Positions 1-9,035 of a stretch of DNA of 64,000 nucleotides are shown one piece after another; within the stretch, counting starts at the first letter, position 1; each line of letters starts with the position of its first letter. The DNA lies in NCBI RefSeq assembly GCF_004336635.1, contig NZ_SJXH01000001.1, forward strand, positions 124,001-188,000. Direction: 5' to 3'. A program made the translations under genes and the position numbers. Source of the DNA: Acinetobacter sp. ANC 4862. GTDB taxonomy: Bacteria > Pseudomonadota > Gammaproteobacteria > Pseudomonadales > Moraxellaceae. A model generated the notes under the pieces. It had not been told where the DNA came from and searched no databases. It saw nothing but the letters and a program-made list of their open reading frames with translations.

Positions 1-878
1 TGCTGCTCAATGGCTTTAATTGTTTCAACAGGAATTGATGCCACTTTAAATTGTTGTTTTAAATTAAGCGTTGGACGAACCAGATCAATCAAACCCAATA
101 AACGATAAGCACAGTTATCACTGACGAAATAATAGGGAAAAGTCACATGTTTCATTTCCCAAATATGTTCGACTAAAAATCGGGTTTCGTCGGGACTTAA
201 GTTGAGTTCATATTCCCACAAATCACGGCTCTCCAAGTCACCATATTCTTTCACCTTACGGTAATACGGCATTAAGGAATATTCACCGGGGTATTGCCCT
301 GTTAAGCCATTCCAGGCAAAAGACCAACCTTCACCACTCGTCACTGTTGCTGCATAATTAACCGCATACGAAACTAAATTGAGTTGCTTTTGATCTTTCG
401 GATCTAAGCGCAATAAGGTATGCCCAAACATCGAACTTGGATTACCCATAAAGTCGGTCGCGTAAATCAGCGTCGCTTTATAGGGTTTAATTTGTCCAAT
501 CCAATCATCCAGTTCTGGACAAGTCACTGTAGGTAATTGCTGTTCTTGAATATGCAATTGCTGCATCAACCAATGACTACGTGCAGGAAAGCGACAACGA
601 ACCGACTGATTCGGTTCTGCAGATTGGAATAGCGCTTGGATATTGGCGTGTAACTCTTGCTTTAAATCTTTCTTCCCATCATTTGATAAGAAATAGCCTG
701 AATAATTGACTTCACTTTGAGCTTTTTCATTGGCATACATTAACCTTTGCCAAGTGATGTCTTGGTCCAGTTTTTGCTGTTCCGCATCTTCTATATAAGG
801 TTGAGCAGTTTGGGAACTAGTTGCTGAATAGGCAACAGGTGAGGACATTAAAACAAAAACTAACGCAATCGGTTTCAT
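1..878 (-). CDS. DUF4105 domain-containing protein, C-terminus off the window
   Basis: The reading frame opens at an ATG whose complement is at 876-878 and runs uninterrupted off the left edge, so about 292 N-terminal residues are visible. The first ~19 residues (MKPIALVFVLMSSPVAYSA) form a Sec signal peptide. The middle carries motifs I associate with the DUF4105 family: FGHTLLRLD and, later, SDNCAYRLL, a conserved Asp-Asn-Cys segment. The family is exported and of unknown biochemical function; the conserved Cys/His pattern has been taken to suggest a peptidase-like fold, which is inference. It stands alone: a terminator of the upstream minus-strand gene lies just before it. Confidence 0.75.
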   Translation of the reverse strand, partial: MKPIALVFVLMSSPVAYSATSSQTAQPYIEDAEQQKLDQDITWQRLMYANEKAQSEVNYSGYFLSNDGKKDLKQELHANIQALFQSAEPNQSVRCRFPARSHWLMQQLHIQEQQLPTVTCPELDDWIGQIKPYKATLIYATDFMGNPSSMFGHTLLRLDPKDQKQLNLVSYAVNYAATVTSGEGWSFAWNGLTGQYPGEYSLMPYYRKVKEYGDLESRDLWEYELNLSPDETRFLVEHIWEMKHVTFPYYFVSDNCAYRLLGLIDLVRPTLNLKQQFKVASIPVETIKAIEQ

Positions 879-910
879 TCAAATCTTTTATTTATCATTT
901 ATTCAATCAG

Positions 911-938
911 AAAAACCCTGTCAAAATGACAGGGTTTT
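911..938 (-). terminator. Rho-independent terminator of the DUF3015 gene
   Basis: AAAACCCTGTCA and TGACAGGGTTTT form a 12-bp perfect stem around a 3-nt loop, 12 bp after the stop codon of the DUF3015 gene on the minus strand. The A-rich 5' arm on the plus strand gives a U-tract in the minus-strand transcript. Confidence 0.8.
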
Positions 939-949
939 GTGCTCAACCA

Positions 950-1420
950 TTATACGTATGCTTTAAGCACTTCATCTTTAGCCATAACTGCTTGTAAAGA
1001 TGCAAGAACTTGTAAAGAGTCTTGATTTTCTGCTGAATAAATTTCAGAGAAGTTTTGTTTAGATACCGCAAAGAAACGGGCTTTATCTTGAGATTTAATG
1101 TTTAGAAGTTCAGCAAGGACATTTAAGCTTTCACCCTGACCTACCGCCATGTCACGCGCTAAGGATTCAGCATTTTCATTGGTAAACGTCACAGCCTGTG
1201 CAGTCACTGTACCTGTACCACTACAACCTAGCGTACCAAAAGTAATACCGAATAACTGGTTCGCAAAAAGACCATTGGTGGTTGCAGCAAGAATTTTAGG
1301 CACCTTACCCGATTGACCTGCCCAGACTTGAGAACCGATACCACAACCGGCATCTCTATCCGCAAATGCTGCTGTAGAACCGAGTGCTACAACTGCAGCT
1401 AAAGCTAATTTTTTCAACAT
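950..1420 (-). CDS. DUF3015 family secreted protein
   Basis: A 156-residue protein starting MLKKLALAAVVALGSTAAFA, a clear cleavable signal peptide, so the product is periplasmic or outer-membrane associated. I chose the ATG at 1418-1420 because GGAG sits 7 nt upstream; the open frame extends further upstream but that extension would bury the signal peptide. The mature part begins with a Cys-containing motif (DAGCGIGSQVW) and has a second Cys, typical of DUF3015, a family of unknown function. Single gene with its own terminator. Confidence 0.75.
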   Translation of the reverse strand: MLKKLALAAVVALGSTAAFADRDAGCGIGSQVWAGQSGKVPKILAATTNGLFANQLFGITFGTLGCSGTGTVTAQAVTFTNENAESLARDMAVGQGESLNVLAELLNIKSQDKARFFAVSKQNFSEIYSAENQDSLQVLASLQAVMAKDEVLKAYV

Positions 1421-1567
1421 GGTTATTCTCCAGAATTTATTATCCGAGTGTTTGTAATTATTCCCAATTGTGTAAGTTTTATTACACCTCTGTAAGATAA
1501 CGGCATCTTTCTGATAACGCAAAACAATTTACACTAAAGATATCGACCACCAACCAAGCAATTGAAA

Positions 1568-2371
1568 TTATTTATTTTTTAGCTTCCAAATACCTTGTTC
1601 ACTACGATTTCCCAGTATATTCAACACCAAAACCAGGCTCAAAAGCAGTAATAAATACCAAGAACCCAACTTGCCCCACCCCACCATATGCCAGGCATTA
1701 ACCTGACTCGGATAGAGCCAAATTTTATAAAAAGTACTGATATTTTCCGCAATCCAAATGATGAACGCTAGAATCATGAGTACGGGTAACATGGGGAGTT
1801 GTATCTGATGTTGCTGTAGCTGAAAGCGAATTTTGGTTTTCCAGAAAATAATGACGCTCCATGCAAAGAGCAAATAGCGAATATCTGGAACAAAAAATTT
1901 GCTCATAAAATTAATATAAGAAAGTACTGCCAAAGCCATCATGTTAAGAAAATTGGGGAGCTTCTCAAACGACACCTGATACAGCCTTAATGAGCGAGCA
2001 AAAAAACTGCCTACTGCTGAATACATAAATCCAGCGAATAATGGCACGGTCAAAATTTTGAAGATTGCAGGCTGTGGATACTGCCATGAAGCGATTTGCG
2101 GATGAGTCAGAAAAATTTCCATGACTATCGCCATAATATGAAACAAGGCAATGACTTTAGCTTCTGGCCATGATTCCAGTTTTAAATACAGCAAGCAAAC
2201 TTGAATAATTAAGGCATAAAACAATAAGTAGTCATAACGAAAAAAACCGTAAAACTCCTGGCTTCCCATGGATGCGGTAAATACAAAAGCAATCAGGAGT
2301 AAAATTCCAAATAAGGCAGCCGAAGCTGCCTTAAATGAGAACTCAAAACATGATTTAAAAAGACTGATCAA
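1568..2371 (-). CDS. DUF817 (YoaT-type) integral membrane protein
   Basis: A 267-residue hydrophobic protein with about seven or eight predicted membrane segments. It carries DUF817/YoaT hallmarks: LESWPEAKVI..LFH..MEIF in the first third and PLFAGFMYSAVGSF in the middle. No enzymatic function is established for the family. It begins 36 bp after the hemE stop codon on the same strand with no terminator between, so it is probably read through from hemE; a functional link is not implied. Confidence 0.7.
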   Translation of the reverse strand: MISLFKSCFEFSFKAASAALFGILLLIAFVFTASMGSQEFYGFFRYDYLLFYALIIQVCLLYLKLESWPEAKVIALFHIMAIVMEIFLTHPQIASWQYPQPAIFKILTVPLFAGFMYSAVGSFFARSLRLYQVSFEKLPNFLNMMALAVLSYINFMSKFFVPDIRYLLFAWSVIIFWKTKIRFQLQQHQIQLPMLPVLMILAFIIWIAENISTFYKIWLYPSQVNAWHMVGWGKLGSWYLLLLLSLVLVLNILGNRSEQGIWKLKNK

Positions 2372-2407
2372 GGTTGAATCCTAAAAAATGAGTTTACTCA
2401 CACGCAC

Positions 2408-3478
2408 TTAAAGATATTTGGCGCTATATTCATGCACGGTATCAATAAATACTTTAGGATTCGCAGGATCGACCCATTGGGTAATACCATGACCCAAGTT
2501 GGCGATATAACCGGTTTTTTCACCACCCGCATAAGCATCGTCAAGCATGGCTTTGGTTGCTTTTTCAATAGATGCTGGTGTGCCATATAAAGTGGCTGGA
2601 TCCAAATTACCTTGCAACGCGGCACGACCATTGACTGTTTGACGTGCCACATTCAATGGTGTGGTCCAATCCAGACCTAAGGCATCTGCACCCGTTGCCA
2701 GCATCGGTTCGATCCACTGACCGCCACCTTTGGTAAATAAAATCACCGGCACTTGACGACCTTCATTTTCACGTTTTAAACCTGCAACAATTTTCTGCAT
2801 GTAGTTCAATGAAAATTCGATATATTCACGGTGTCCAAGTGCTCCACCCCAACTGTCAAAAATCTGTATCGCTTGTGCACCGGCATCAATTTGCGCATTT
2901 AAATAATCAATCACGGCGATAGCCAATCGATCAAGCAAGGCATGTAATACTTCGGGTTGGGCATACATCATATTTTTGGTGTAACGGAAATCCTTACTTG
3001 ATCCGCCTTCAACCATATAGGTTGCAAGCGTCCAGGGACTGCCCGAAAAACCAATCAAGGGAACTTGCCCACCCAAGGCTGAACGAATGGTGGTTACAGC
3101 ATTCATCACATAATCTAAATCAGATTTGGCATTGAAGTTGGGTAAATTCGCTACATCTTGTTCAGTACGAATGGTTTTATGGAACTTCGGACCTTCACCC
3201 GCTTCAAAATACAGCCCCAGCCCCAAAGCATCCGGCACGGTTAAAATATCTGAAAACAGAATGGCTGCATCCAGGTCATAACGACGCAAAGGTTGCAAAG
3301 TGACTTCACATGCAAAATCATTATTTTTGCACAAGGAAAGGAAATCACCCGCTTTGGCACGTGTTTCGCGATATTCAGGCAAATAACGCCCGGCTTGACG
3401 CATCATCCAAACTGGTGTGGTATCTACTGGCTCACGCAATAAGGCACGTAGAAAACGATCGTTTTTTAGAGTCGTCAT
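2408..3478 (-). CDS. hemE: Uroporphyrinogen decarboxylase
   Basis: A 356-residue protein of the usual HemE length. It decarboxylates the four acetate side chains of uroporphyrinogen III to give coproporphyrinogen III in cytosolic haem synthesis. The N-terminal signature [16 protein letters not shown] is present, followed by the catalytic-Asp segment ILFSDILT and the [17 protein letters not shown] segment. The start ATG at 3476-3478 is preceded by a GGGA-type ribosome site. It is divergent from the L,D-transpeptidase gene, and the ~200-bp gap between them must hold both promoters. Confidence 0.97.
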   Translation of the reverse strand: MTTLKNDRFLRALLREPVDTTPVWMMRQAGRYLPEYRETRAKAGDFLSLCKNNDFACEVTLQPLRRYDLDAAILFSDILTVPDALGLGLYFEAGEGPKFHKTIRTEQDVANLPNFNAKSDLDYVMNAVTTIRSALGGQVPLIGFSGSPWTLATYMVEGGSSKDFRYTKNMMYAQPEVLHALLDRLAIAVIDYLNAQIDAGAQAIQIFDSWGGALGHREYIEFSLNYMQKIVAGLKRENEGRQVPVILFTKGGGQWIEPMLATGADALGLDWTTPLNVARQTVNGRAALQGNLDPATLYGTPASIEKATKAMLDDAYAGGEKTGYIANLGHGITQWVDPANPKVFIDTVHEYSAKYL

Positions 3479-3681
3479 TTACTTTCCCATCTCATTTTTA
3501 ATCTTCGAACCATCATAACAAAAAGCCCGAAAATTTAGTAACTTCTCTCGCATCTAAAAAGCAATCACGGGAAATGTAAAATAATTTTTACACAAAACAA
3601 ATACTGCATCTCCTCATTTTTTCTGCAATACTTGTGTAGTTTTATCAAATTGTTAATGAATAATTTTTAAGGTTGAATTAC

Positions 3682-4917
3682 ATGTTCGTTCGCACATTGC
3701 TCGCTATGAGTTTAAGTTGCATTTTGGCGGGTACAGCGTTTGCCGCATCTACTGCTGAACAGCCTTTAAATCCCCAAAAGATTGCTGATACTGCAGTTCA
3801 AGATCCGATTGATCCACTTGCAACAGAGCCAGCATCAAGCGCTCAAAGCACTGAAACCCATATTACACAACAAGAACAGCGAGACTTGAATAAGGCGTCG
3901 AAAACCTTAGAAGATCTTAAAGAAACTGAAGATGATACTGCTGCAATCGGTGTTGCACCAACAACAAAAACACCAACAACCACAACCAGTTCTAGTGCTG
4001 CTACAGCCAAAGCATCATGGACCTTGGATGGCCTGAATAATGCCGAATGGTATGAAAATATTGGGAAAGGTCAGTTTCCTGTTTATGCTCGTGCCCATGT
4101 CATGTTAAATAATGCTCATGCTTCACCAGGCGCGATTGATGGTTCAAGTGGTAAAAATACCCTGAAAGCGATTGCGTCATTCCAGCAAATCAATGGCATT
4201 AAACCGACAGGTATTTTAACCCAAGAAACTTGGGAGGCTTTAATTGCTAAACAAGGTTCTAAACCTGCATTTATTGAATACACCATTACCGATGCTGACC
4301 TGAAAGGTCCTTATGCTGCATCTATTCCACACGATTATGCCTTGCAAGCCAAAATGAAAGGCTTGTATTACACTCGTGTGACCGAAATGCTGGGTGAAAA
4401 GTTCCATATGGATGAAGACTTTTTGAAAAAGTTAAATCCTAAAGTAACTTTCAAAAAAGCCGGTGAGAAAATCATTGTTGCCAATATCCGTAACGAAGTA
4501 CCGGAAGATATTCATCTGATCGTTGCGCATAAAGGTGCAAAACAGCTGTACTTATTTAACAGCCGTAACCAAATGATTGGATCATTCCCTGCAACCATTG
4601 GTAGCTCGGACACGCCTTCTCCAACCGGGACTTACAAAGTGACTGGCGTAGCACCAAATCCTTGGTATAGCTATTCACCAAGTAACTTTCTGCAAGGGAA
4701 CAACACTAAACCACTTTCTTTACCACCTGGTCCAAATGCTCCGGTCGGCAACATCTGGATTGGTTTAAGTAAAAAATCATTTGGTATTCACGGTACACCC
4801 AACCCATCTGCCATTTCTAAAACTGCCTCACATGGTTGTATCCGTTTAACCAACTGGGATGCCAACGACTTGGGTAAAAAAGTGAAATCTGGCGTAACCG
4901 TCAAATTCCTAGAATAA
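3682..4917 (+). CDS. L,D-transpeptidase (YkuD) with peptidoglycan-binding domain
   Basis: A 411-residue exported enzyme expected to form 3-3 crosslinks in peptidoglycan or attach proteins to it. It has a signal peptide (residues 1-~21), a Thr/Ser-rich low-complexity linker to ~residue 110, a PG_binding_1-type domain around 130-190 (AIDG..GKNTLKAIASFQ) and a C-terminal YkuD domain. The catalytic motif is HGTP..SHGCIRL, with nucleophile Cys386. AAGG at 3669-3672 is well spaced for the ATG at 3682; an in-frame TTG at 3673 abuts that site and is a poor start. A terminator follows at 4937. Confidence 0.9.
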   Translation: MFVRTLLAMSLSCILAGTAFAASTAEQPLNPQKIADTAVQDPIDPLATEPASSAQSTETHITQQEQRDLNKASKTLEDLKETEDDTAAIGVAPTTKTPTTTTSSSAATAKASWTLDGLNNAEWYENIGKGQFPVYARAHVMLNNAHASPGAIDGSSGKNTLKAIASFQQINGIKPTGILTQETWEALIAKQGSKPAFIEYTITDADLKGPYAASIPHDYALQAKMKGLYYTRVTEMLGEKFHMDEDFLKKLNPKVTFKKAGEKIIVANIRNEVPEDIHLIVAHKGAKQLYLFNSRNQMIGSFPATIGSSDTPSPTGTYKVTGVAPNPWYSYSPSNFLQGNNTKPLSLPPGPNAPVGNIWIGLSKKSFGIHGTPNPSAISKTASHGCIRLTNWDANDLGKKVKSGVTVKFLE

Positions 4918-4936
4918 TCAAAATATTGATGATTAA

Positions 4937-4967
4937 AGAGCCTGCATTTATGTGGGCTTTTTTTTAC
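4937..4967 (+). terminator. Terminator of the L,D-transpeptidase gene
   Basis: AGCCTGCA and TGTGGGCT can form an 8-bp stem with two G-U pairs around a 5-nt loop, followed by a run of T. It begins about 20 bp after the stop codon. Confidence 0.65.
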
Positions 4968-5149
4968 AAAAAATAAAATGCCATTTATTTTAAAATTACT
5001 CATAATGTGATCTATTTTACATTTTATGAATATTGACAATAAAAAATCACCGTCGCATAAATAGAATGATATGTTGCTTTTATACTATTTTCATCACTTT
5101 TATAGCACGGTATTATCATTCTAATTCCAAATAATAAGGAGCATCAAAG

Positions 5150-5848
5150 ATGAATGCTTTTTTACATCATGCTGAAAATCGAGGTCATGTTCAAGCCGGC
5201 TGGTTAGACACCAAACATAGCTTTTCTTTTGGTAGCTGGTATAACCCTAAATATATGGGCGTCAGTGTACTTCGCGTCATCAATGATGACACCATCGCTG
5301 CACATAATGGTTTTGGTACACATCCCCATGAAAATATGGAAATCTTAACCTGTGTACTGGATGGCACTATTTCGCATAAAGATAGCATGGGTAATGAACG
5401 GCATATTAGTGCAGGTGAATGGCAACTCATGAGCGCAGGTACAGGGGTTCAACATAGTGAAATGAACAATGGTGATATCCCTGTTCATATGTTGCAAATT
5501 TGGATTCACCCTGATGTGCAAGATGCAGAACCCACTTATCAACAAATTCAGTGTAATCCGCATGACCAACCGAATCAGTGGCATTTAATTGCTGGACCAA
5601 ATGACAATGCGCCTATGCATATCCGCCAACAAGCTGAAGTAAAAACTGCGGTCTTGGAAAAAGACCACCTGCTTCCTGTTGAAGCCACCCAGCAAGTCAA
5701 TTATGTACATGTCATTTCAGGGGAAATTCAGATTGAAGATCAAATTGTGAAAGCTGGCGATGCGCTACTTTTTACAGAAAATAATGAAATTAAAGCCTTG
5801 GAAGACAGTCAATTTATCTGGTTTGATTTACCGAAGGTTAAAAAGTAA
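5150..5848 (+). CDS. Pirin family protein (bicupin, YhhW-like)
   Basis: A 232-residue bicupin of typical bacterial pirin length. The N-terminal cupin carries the metal-ligand pattern HPHEN...GTISHKD and, later, GVQHSEMN, matching the three-His/one-Glu metal site of pirins such as E. coli YhhW, which has quercetin 2,3-dioxygenase activity in vitro. The in vivo substrate is unknown. AAGGAG at 5136-5141 supports the ATG. It stands alone between a terminator and a 344-bp gap. Confidence 0.88.
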   Translation: MNAFLHHAENRGHVQAGWLDTKHSFSFGSWYNPKYMGVSVLRVINDDTIAAHNGFGTHPHENMEILTCVLDGTISHKDSMGNERHISAGEWQLMSAGTGVQHSEMNNGDIPVHMLQIWIHPDVQDAEPTYQQIQCNPHDQPNQWHLIAGPNDNAPMHIRQQAEVKTAVLEKDHLLPVEATQQVNYVHVISGEIQIEDQIVKAGDALLFTENNEIKALEDSQFIWFDLPKVKK

Positions 5849-6192
5849 TACTGTGTATTGACAAATCTCGACTTGAGATGATTATTGCAAAATAGTCATC
5901 TCAACGTAGCTTCAGAAAGTGAATATCAAAAAATAAAATCAACAGTTTATTCGCTCTAATTATCATTATATTTTTTTGCATCTATATATAAAAAATACAA
6001 ATTAAACCAATAAGCAGCATATCTTTACTTAAAAAAACCGCCTTTTAGAGGAATATCCTCTTATCTATTTTTAAATCACGAGATCTAAGCTTGCTTTAAT
6101 TAATAAAGGCCGGTCGGTCATTGCTTTGCAAATGCTTAAATCAGGTCAAAAGACTTTAAATTTATTTTTAATAATCAGAAGAGAAAATCCAT
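5849..6192. other. Non-coding gap between pirin and methyltransferase genes
   Basis: A 344-bp A+T-rich gap with no credible reading frame. It holds an imperfect 12-bp inverted repeat at 5875-5902 (GAGATGATTATT / AATAGTCATCTC) without a T-tract, and an isolated G+C-rich patch GGCCGGTCGGTC near 6108-6119 whose role I cannot assign. Confidence 0.6.
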
Positions 6193-7164
6193 ATGAATCA
6201 GATTTTAGATGCTCAAACAAGCCAACAACAGGCTTTGCTTTTTTTATTGGATTTTTTAAAACAACGAGACTATCGTTTTACGGTAATAACTCCGCTTTCT
6301 CATCAACGGATTCTGAACCGAAACAACAACACAAAAAACAAAGCTATTACTCTCCGCGATATATTCGGCTGGAATTTAGCCTTTGCAGAAAAGGATCTCG
6401 AACCTGAACTTTTTGCAATTTTAAAAGAAAATCAACTTATTCATTTCCAAGATGGTCAGTGGTTCAGTCATGTACGCGTAGCCTCCCTAGATGATGAATT
6501 GTTTATTCATTCCAGTTTCCCCACCATTCAACATGACGCGGTTTTTTTTGGACCCGATACTTATCGCTTTGTTTATCATTTAAAACAATATCTGGCAGGT
6601 AAATCTCAGTTATTCAAGCGGGGTTTAGAATTGTGCTGCGGCACTTCAGCTGCCGCGATTAGCATTGCCAAACATTATCCAAACTTTAATGAAATGATGG
6701 TGGCTGATCTTAATCCGAAAGCCTTGTTGTATAGTCAAATCAATGCAAGTTTTACAGGTTTAGACAATATCTTTCCAGTCTACAGCAATTTATTTGCAAA
6801 TATTGAAGGAAAGTTTGACCTTATTTTTGCCAATCCACCTTATTTGATAGATCAAGATCAACGGCAATATCGTCACGGTGGTAATGAGCTGGATGGCAAT
6901 GAATTGTCATTCACTATTGTAAAAGAAGGTATGCAACGTCTTAATCCTCAGGGATGTTTATTTTTATATACGGGTGTAGCTATTCGTCCAGACGGTAATC
7001 CTTTTTTAGAACAACTTGAAAAGTTGATAGAGTCTAAATCATACGTAAATTGGTCTTACGAAGAAATTGACCCCGATGTTTTTGGCGAAGAATTGGATCA
7101 GCCTGCTTATCAGCATATTGAACGGATTGCTTTGGTTTTGGTGAAGTTGGAAATGATGCGTTAA
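6193..7164 (+). CDS. HemK/PrmC-like SAM-dependent methyltransferase, target unknown
   Basis: A 323-residue protein. Residues ~1-130 form an N-terminal domain I cannot name. The C-terminal half is a class I methyltransferase: motif I LELCCGTSAAA near residue 147 binds S-adenosylmethionine, and FDLIFANPPYLI near 212-223 gives the NPPY motif of enzymes that methylate glutamine or base amino nitrogens. It is not canonical PrmC, PrmB or a restriction-linked methylase, and no restriction gene is nearby. The start is at an ATG preceded by AGAAGAGAAAA. Single-gene unit. Confidence 0.7.
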   Translation: MNQILDAQTSQQQALLFLLDFLKQRDYRFTVITPLSHQRILNRNNNTKNKAITLRDIFGWNLAFAEKDLEPELFAILKENQLIHFQDGQWFSHVRVASLDDELFIHSSFPTIQHDAVFFGPDTYRFVYHLKQYLAGKSQLFKRGLELCCGTSAAAISIAKHYPNFNEMMVADLNPKALLYSQINASFTGLDNIFPVYSNLFANIEGKFDLIFANPPYLIDQDQRQYRHGGNELDGNELSFTIVKEGMQRLNPQGCLFLYTGVAIRPDGNPFLEQLEKLIESKSYVNWSYEEIDPDVFGEELDQPAYQHIERIALVLVKLEMMR

Positions 7165-7346
7165 TAATTATTGGGATGAAGACTCAGTAAACATTGAACT
7201 TAATTTTAACTTCTATACCCAATTTAGGCAGAACTGTTTATTGAAAATAAAAACATAAAGCTCATAAGGAAGCCGAAGCTTCCCATGAACTAATGATATT
7301 TTTATCTATATCATGATAGTTTAATTCTGATTAAAACCATGTTTAA

Positions 7347-9032
7347 TCAAAAATTCTTGCGAATGCTTAACCAGTATTGATGATCATCACGATTGTCTAA
7401 CTGATCTGGCGTATTGCCAATTGGGAATGCAACTTCGGCATTTGCTTGGACATTCCATACATTAAACCAGTTCAAACCTAAACCGGCACTGCTCAGTTGT
7501 ACAGTATTGGAACCAGTTAATCCTGTCCATTTTTCCGCATTCAGCGTCACTTCTGCAGTATCGATAAACACTTTTACGCCAATTTGATGCTGGGCATTGG
7601 TAAACAGCTTTTGTCTTAATTCTGCTGTCGCATAATATCCCGTTGACCCGGCAAACTGGCTCGATTCATAACCACGTACATTGAATGGACCGCCACCCAG
7701 ATATTGTTCAGCACTGTCCAGATTGTAAGGACTATATTGACCATAAATACCCAAATAGCCTTGAGTCCCTTTTGTACCAAGATTCTGCAAACGTGACAGG
7801 TTCAGGCTTGCAGTATAATATTCACCAGCCGTCTGGGCAGTTTGTGCATCTAAAGCAGCAGCATCAGCATTTTTAAAGTTCACCCGACCATAAGTGAACG
7901 ACGTTCCATACTGGGTTAGTCCGCCTCCAAACAGTTGATCGTATTGTGAACCGTCTAGGCGTAGAGTGACATTATCCAGATCACGATGCTTTTGGTATTG
8001 ATTCAGTTTAATATCATCTTCAAGCTGTTTATGGTCATACTGGAGGGTGAGTAAAACTTCAGCCGTATTGGTCAACAATGCAGGCTGGCTGATAAACACG
8101 CTGGTTTGAGCCGCATTACCTTCTGCCCCAATGGTTTTAAGTTCTTTACCCAGCTCATAATCAAGATATGAATAACCAACCCCTGCCCGAGTTCCCATCC
8201 CTGTAAAAGTAAAGGCATAGCCGACTCGACCATAATTCATACGCTCACCTGCAGTCATCAAATCCAGACTCAGTTCATCACCTAATCCGGCAAGGTTGTA
8301 TGCAGAAACGCCTGCAGTACCACGGACATGACTGGTATATTTGTTGCCAAAGTTATCTGCACCTAAATAACCACTCAACATCGGCGCATTTTGCAGTTCG
8401 ATATTCAGCTGGCTACTTCCTACTGCTTCACCCGGGGTAAGAACATTTCGTGTAGTTACACCATCTAAGCGATTAAGCAACTTAAGCTGTTGTTGCATTT
8501 CATTGCTGTTGATATGCTCCCCTTGTTTAAGAGGTGCAACCGTTTGTTCAACCAACCAGTTTTGAGTACGGCTTTGATTGTTGATCACGGTTTTATCGTA
8601 ATAGGCTTCAAGGATATTAATGCGTACCACACCTTGATTTAAGTTCTGTTGAGGTAGATAGGCACGACTATATTCATAACCATGTTGTTGGTAGTATTGA
8701 GTGATTTTTTGTATCACCGCCCAAAGCTGATTAAGATTCAGCTCCTTACCTTCTGCATCAGCGACCAGTCGATGCAGTTGTTCAGAACTAAAACGGCTAT
8801 TTCCCGAAATTTCGATTTTTTGTACAGGAATTTGTACCTGGGTTCCACTTGGTTCCGTAACAGCAGATGAACTTTCAACATCAACCGCAGGCTGAGGGGC
8901 AAGAGGCTGACCCTGTTGCTGCTGTTGTAACAGTTGCCCTGCATTCGGTGCAGGAGCGGCCTGACTGCTTGTTGACCATAACGTTAAACATGTACCCATT
9001 GATAATGCTAATAAATTCAGTTGTAGTTTCAT
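7347..9032 (-). CDS. TpsB outer-membrane transporter (ShlB/FhaC/HecB family)
   Basis: A 561-residue two-partner secretion pore that exports the adjacent TpsA. It has a signal peptide (~26 residues), a Gln/Pro-rich linker, POTRA region(s) from ~residue 70 to 210, and a 16-strand barrel domain from ~220. The conserved L6-loop motif VRGYES is present, and the chain ends in Phe (IRKNF*), as outer-membrane proteins usually do. I start at the ATG at 9030-9032, for which GGGGAG within the last tpsA codons is well placed; a TTG one codon upstream is less likely. The gene starts 3 bp after the tpsA stop, so translation is probably coupled. Confidence 0.9.
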   Translation of the reverse strand: MKLQLNLLALSMGTCLTLWSTSSQAAPAPNAGQLLQQQQQGQPLAPQPAVDVESSSAVTEPSGTQVQIPVQKIEISGNSRFSSEQLHRLVADAEGKELNLNQLWAVIQKITQYYQQHGYEYSRAYLPQQNLNQGVVRINILEAYYDKTVINNQSRTQNWLVEQTVAPLKQGEHINSNEMQQQLKLLNRLDGVTTRNVLTPGEAVGSSQLNIELQNAPMLSGYLGADNFGNKYTSHVRGTAGVSAYNLAGLGDELSLDLMTAGERMNYGRVGYAFTFTGMGTRAGVGYSYLDYELGKELKTIGAEGNAAQTSVFISQPALLTNTAEVLLTLQYDHKQLEDDIKLNQYQKHRDLDNVTLRLDGSQYDQLFGGGLTQYGTSFTYGRVNFKNADAAALDAQTAQTAGEYYTASLNLSRLQNLGTKGTQGYLGIYGQYSPYNLDSAEQYLGGGPFNVRGYESSQFAGSTGYYATAELRQKLFTNAQHQIGVKVFIDTAEVTLNAEKWTGLTGSNTVQLSSAGLGLNWFNVWNVQANAEVAFPIGNTPDQLDNRDDHQYWLSIRKNF

Positions 9033-9035
9033 CAA

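Noticed and set aside
5875..5902. Terminator of the pirin gene
   Set aside because: The 12-bp imperfect hairpin has no T-tract on either strand.
6105..6120. GGCCGGTCGGTC as a TetR-type operator
   Set aside because: It is a direct rather than clean inverted repeat, and no TetR-family regulator lies nearby.
7268..7283. GGAAGC/GCTTCC hairpin as terminator between the methyltransferase and TpsB genes
   Set aside because: The stem is only 6 bp and neither side has a convincing T-run; possible but not supported.
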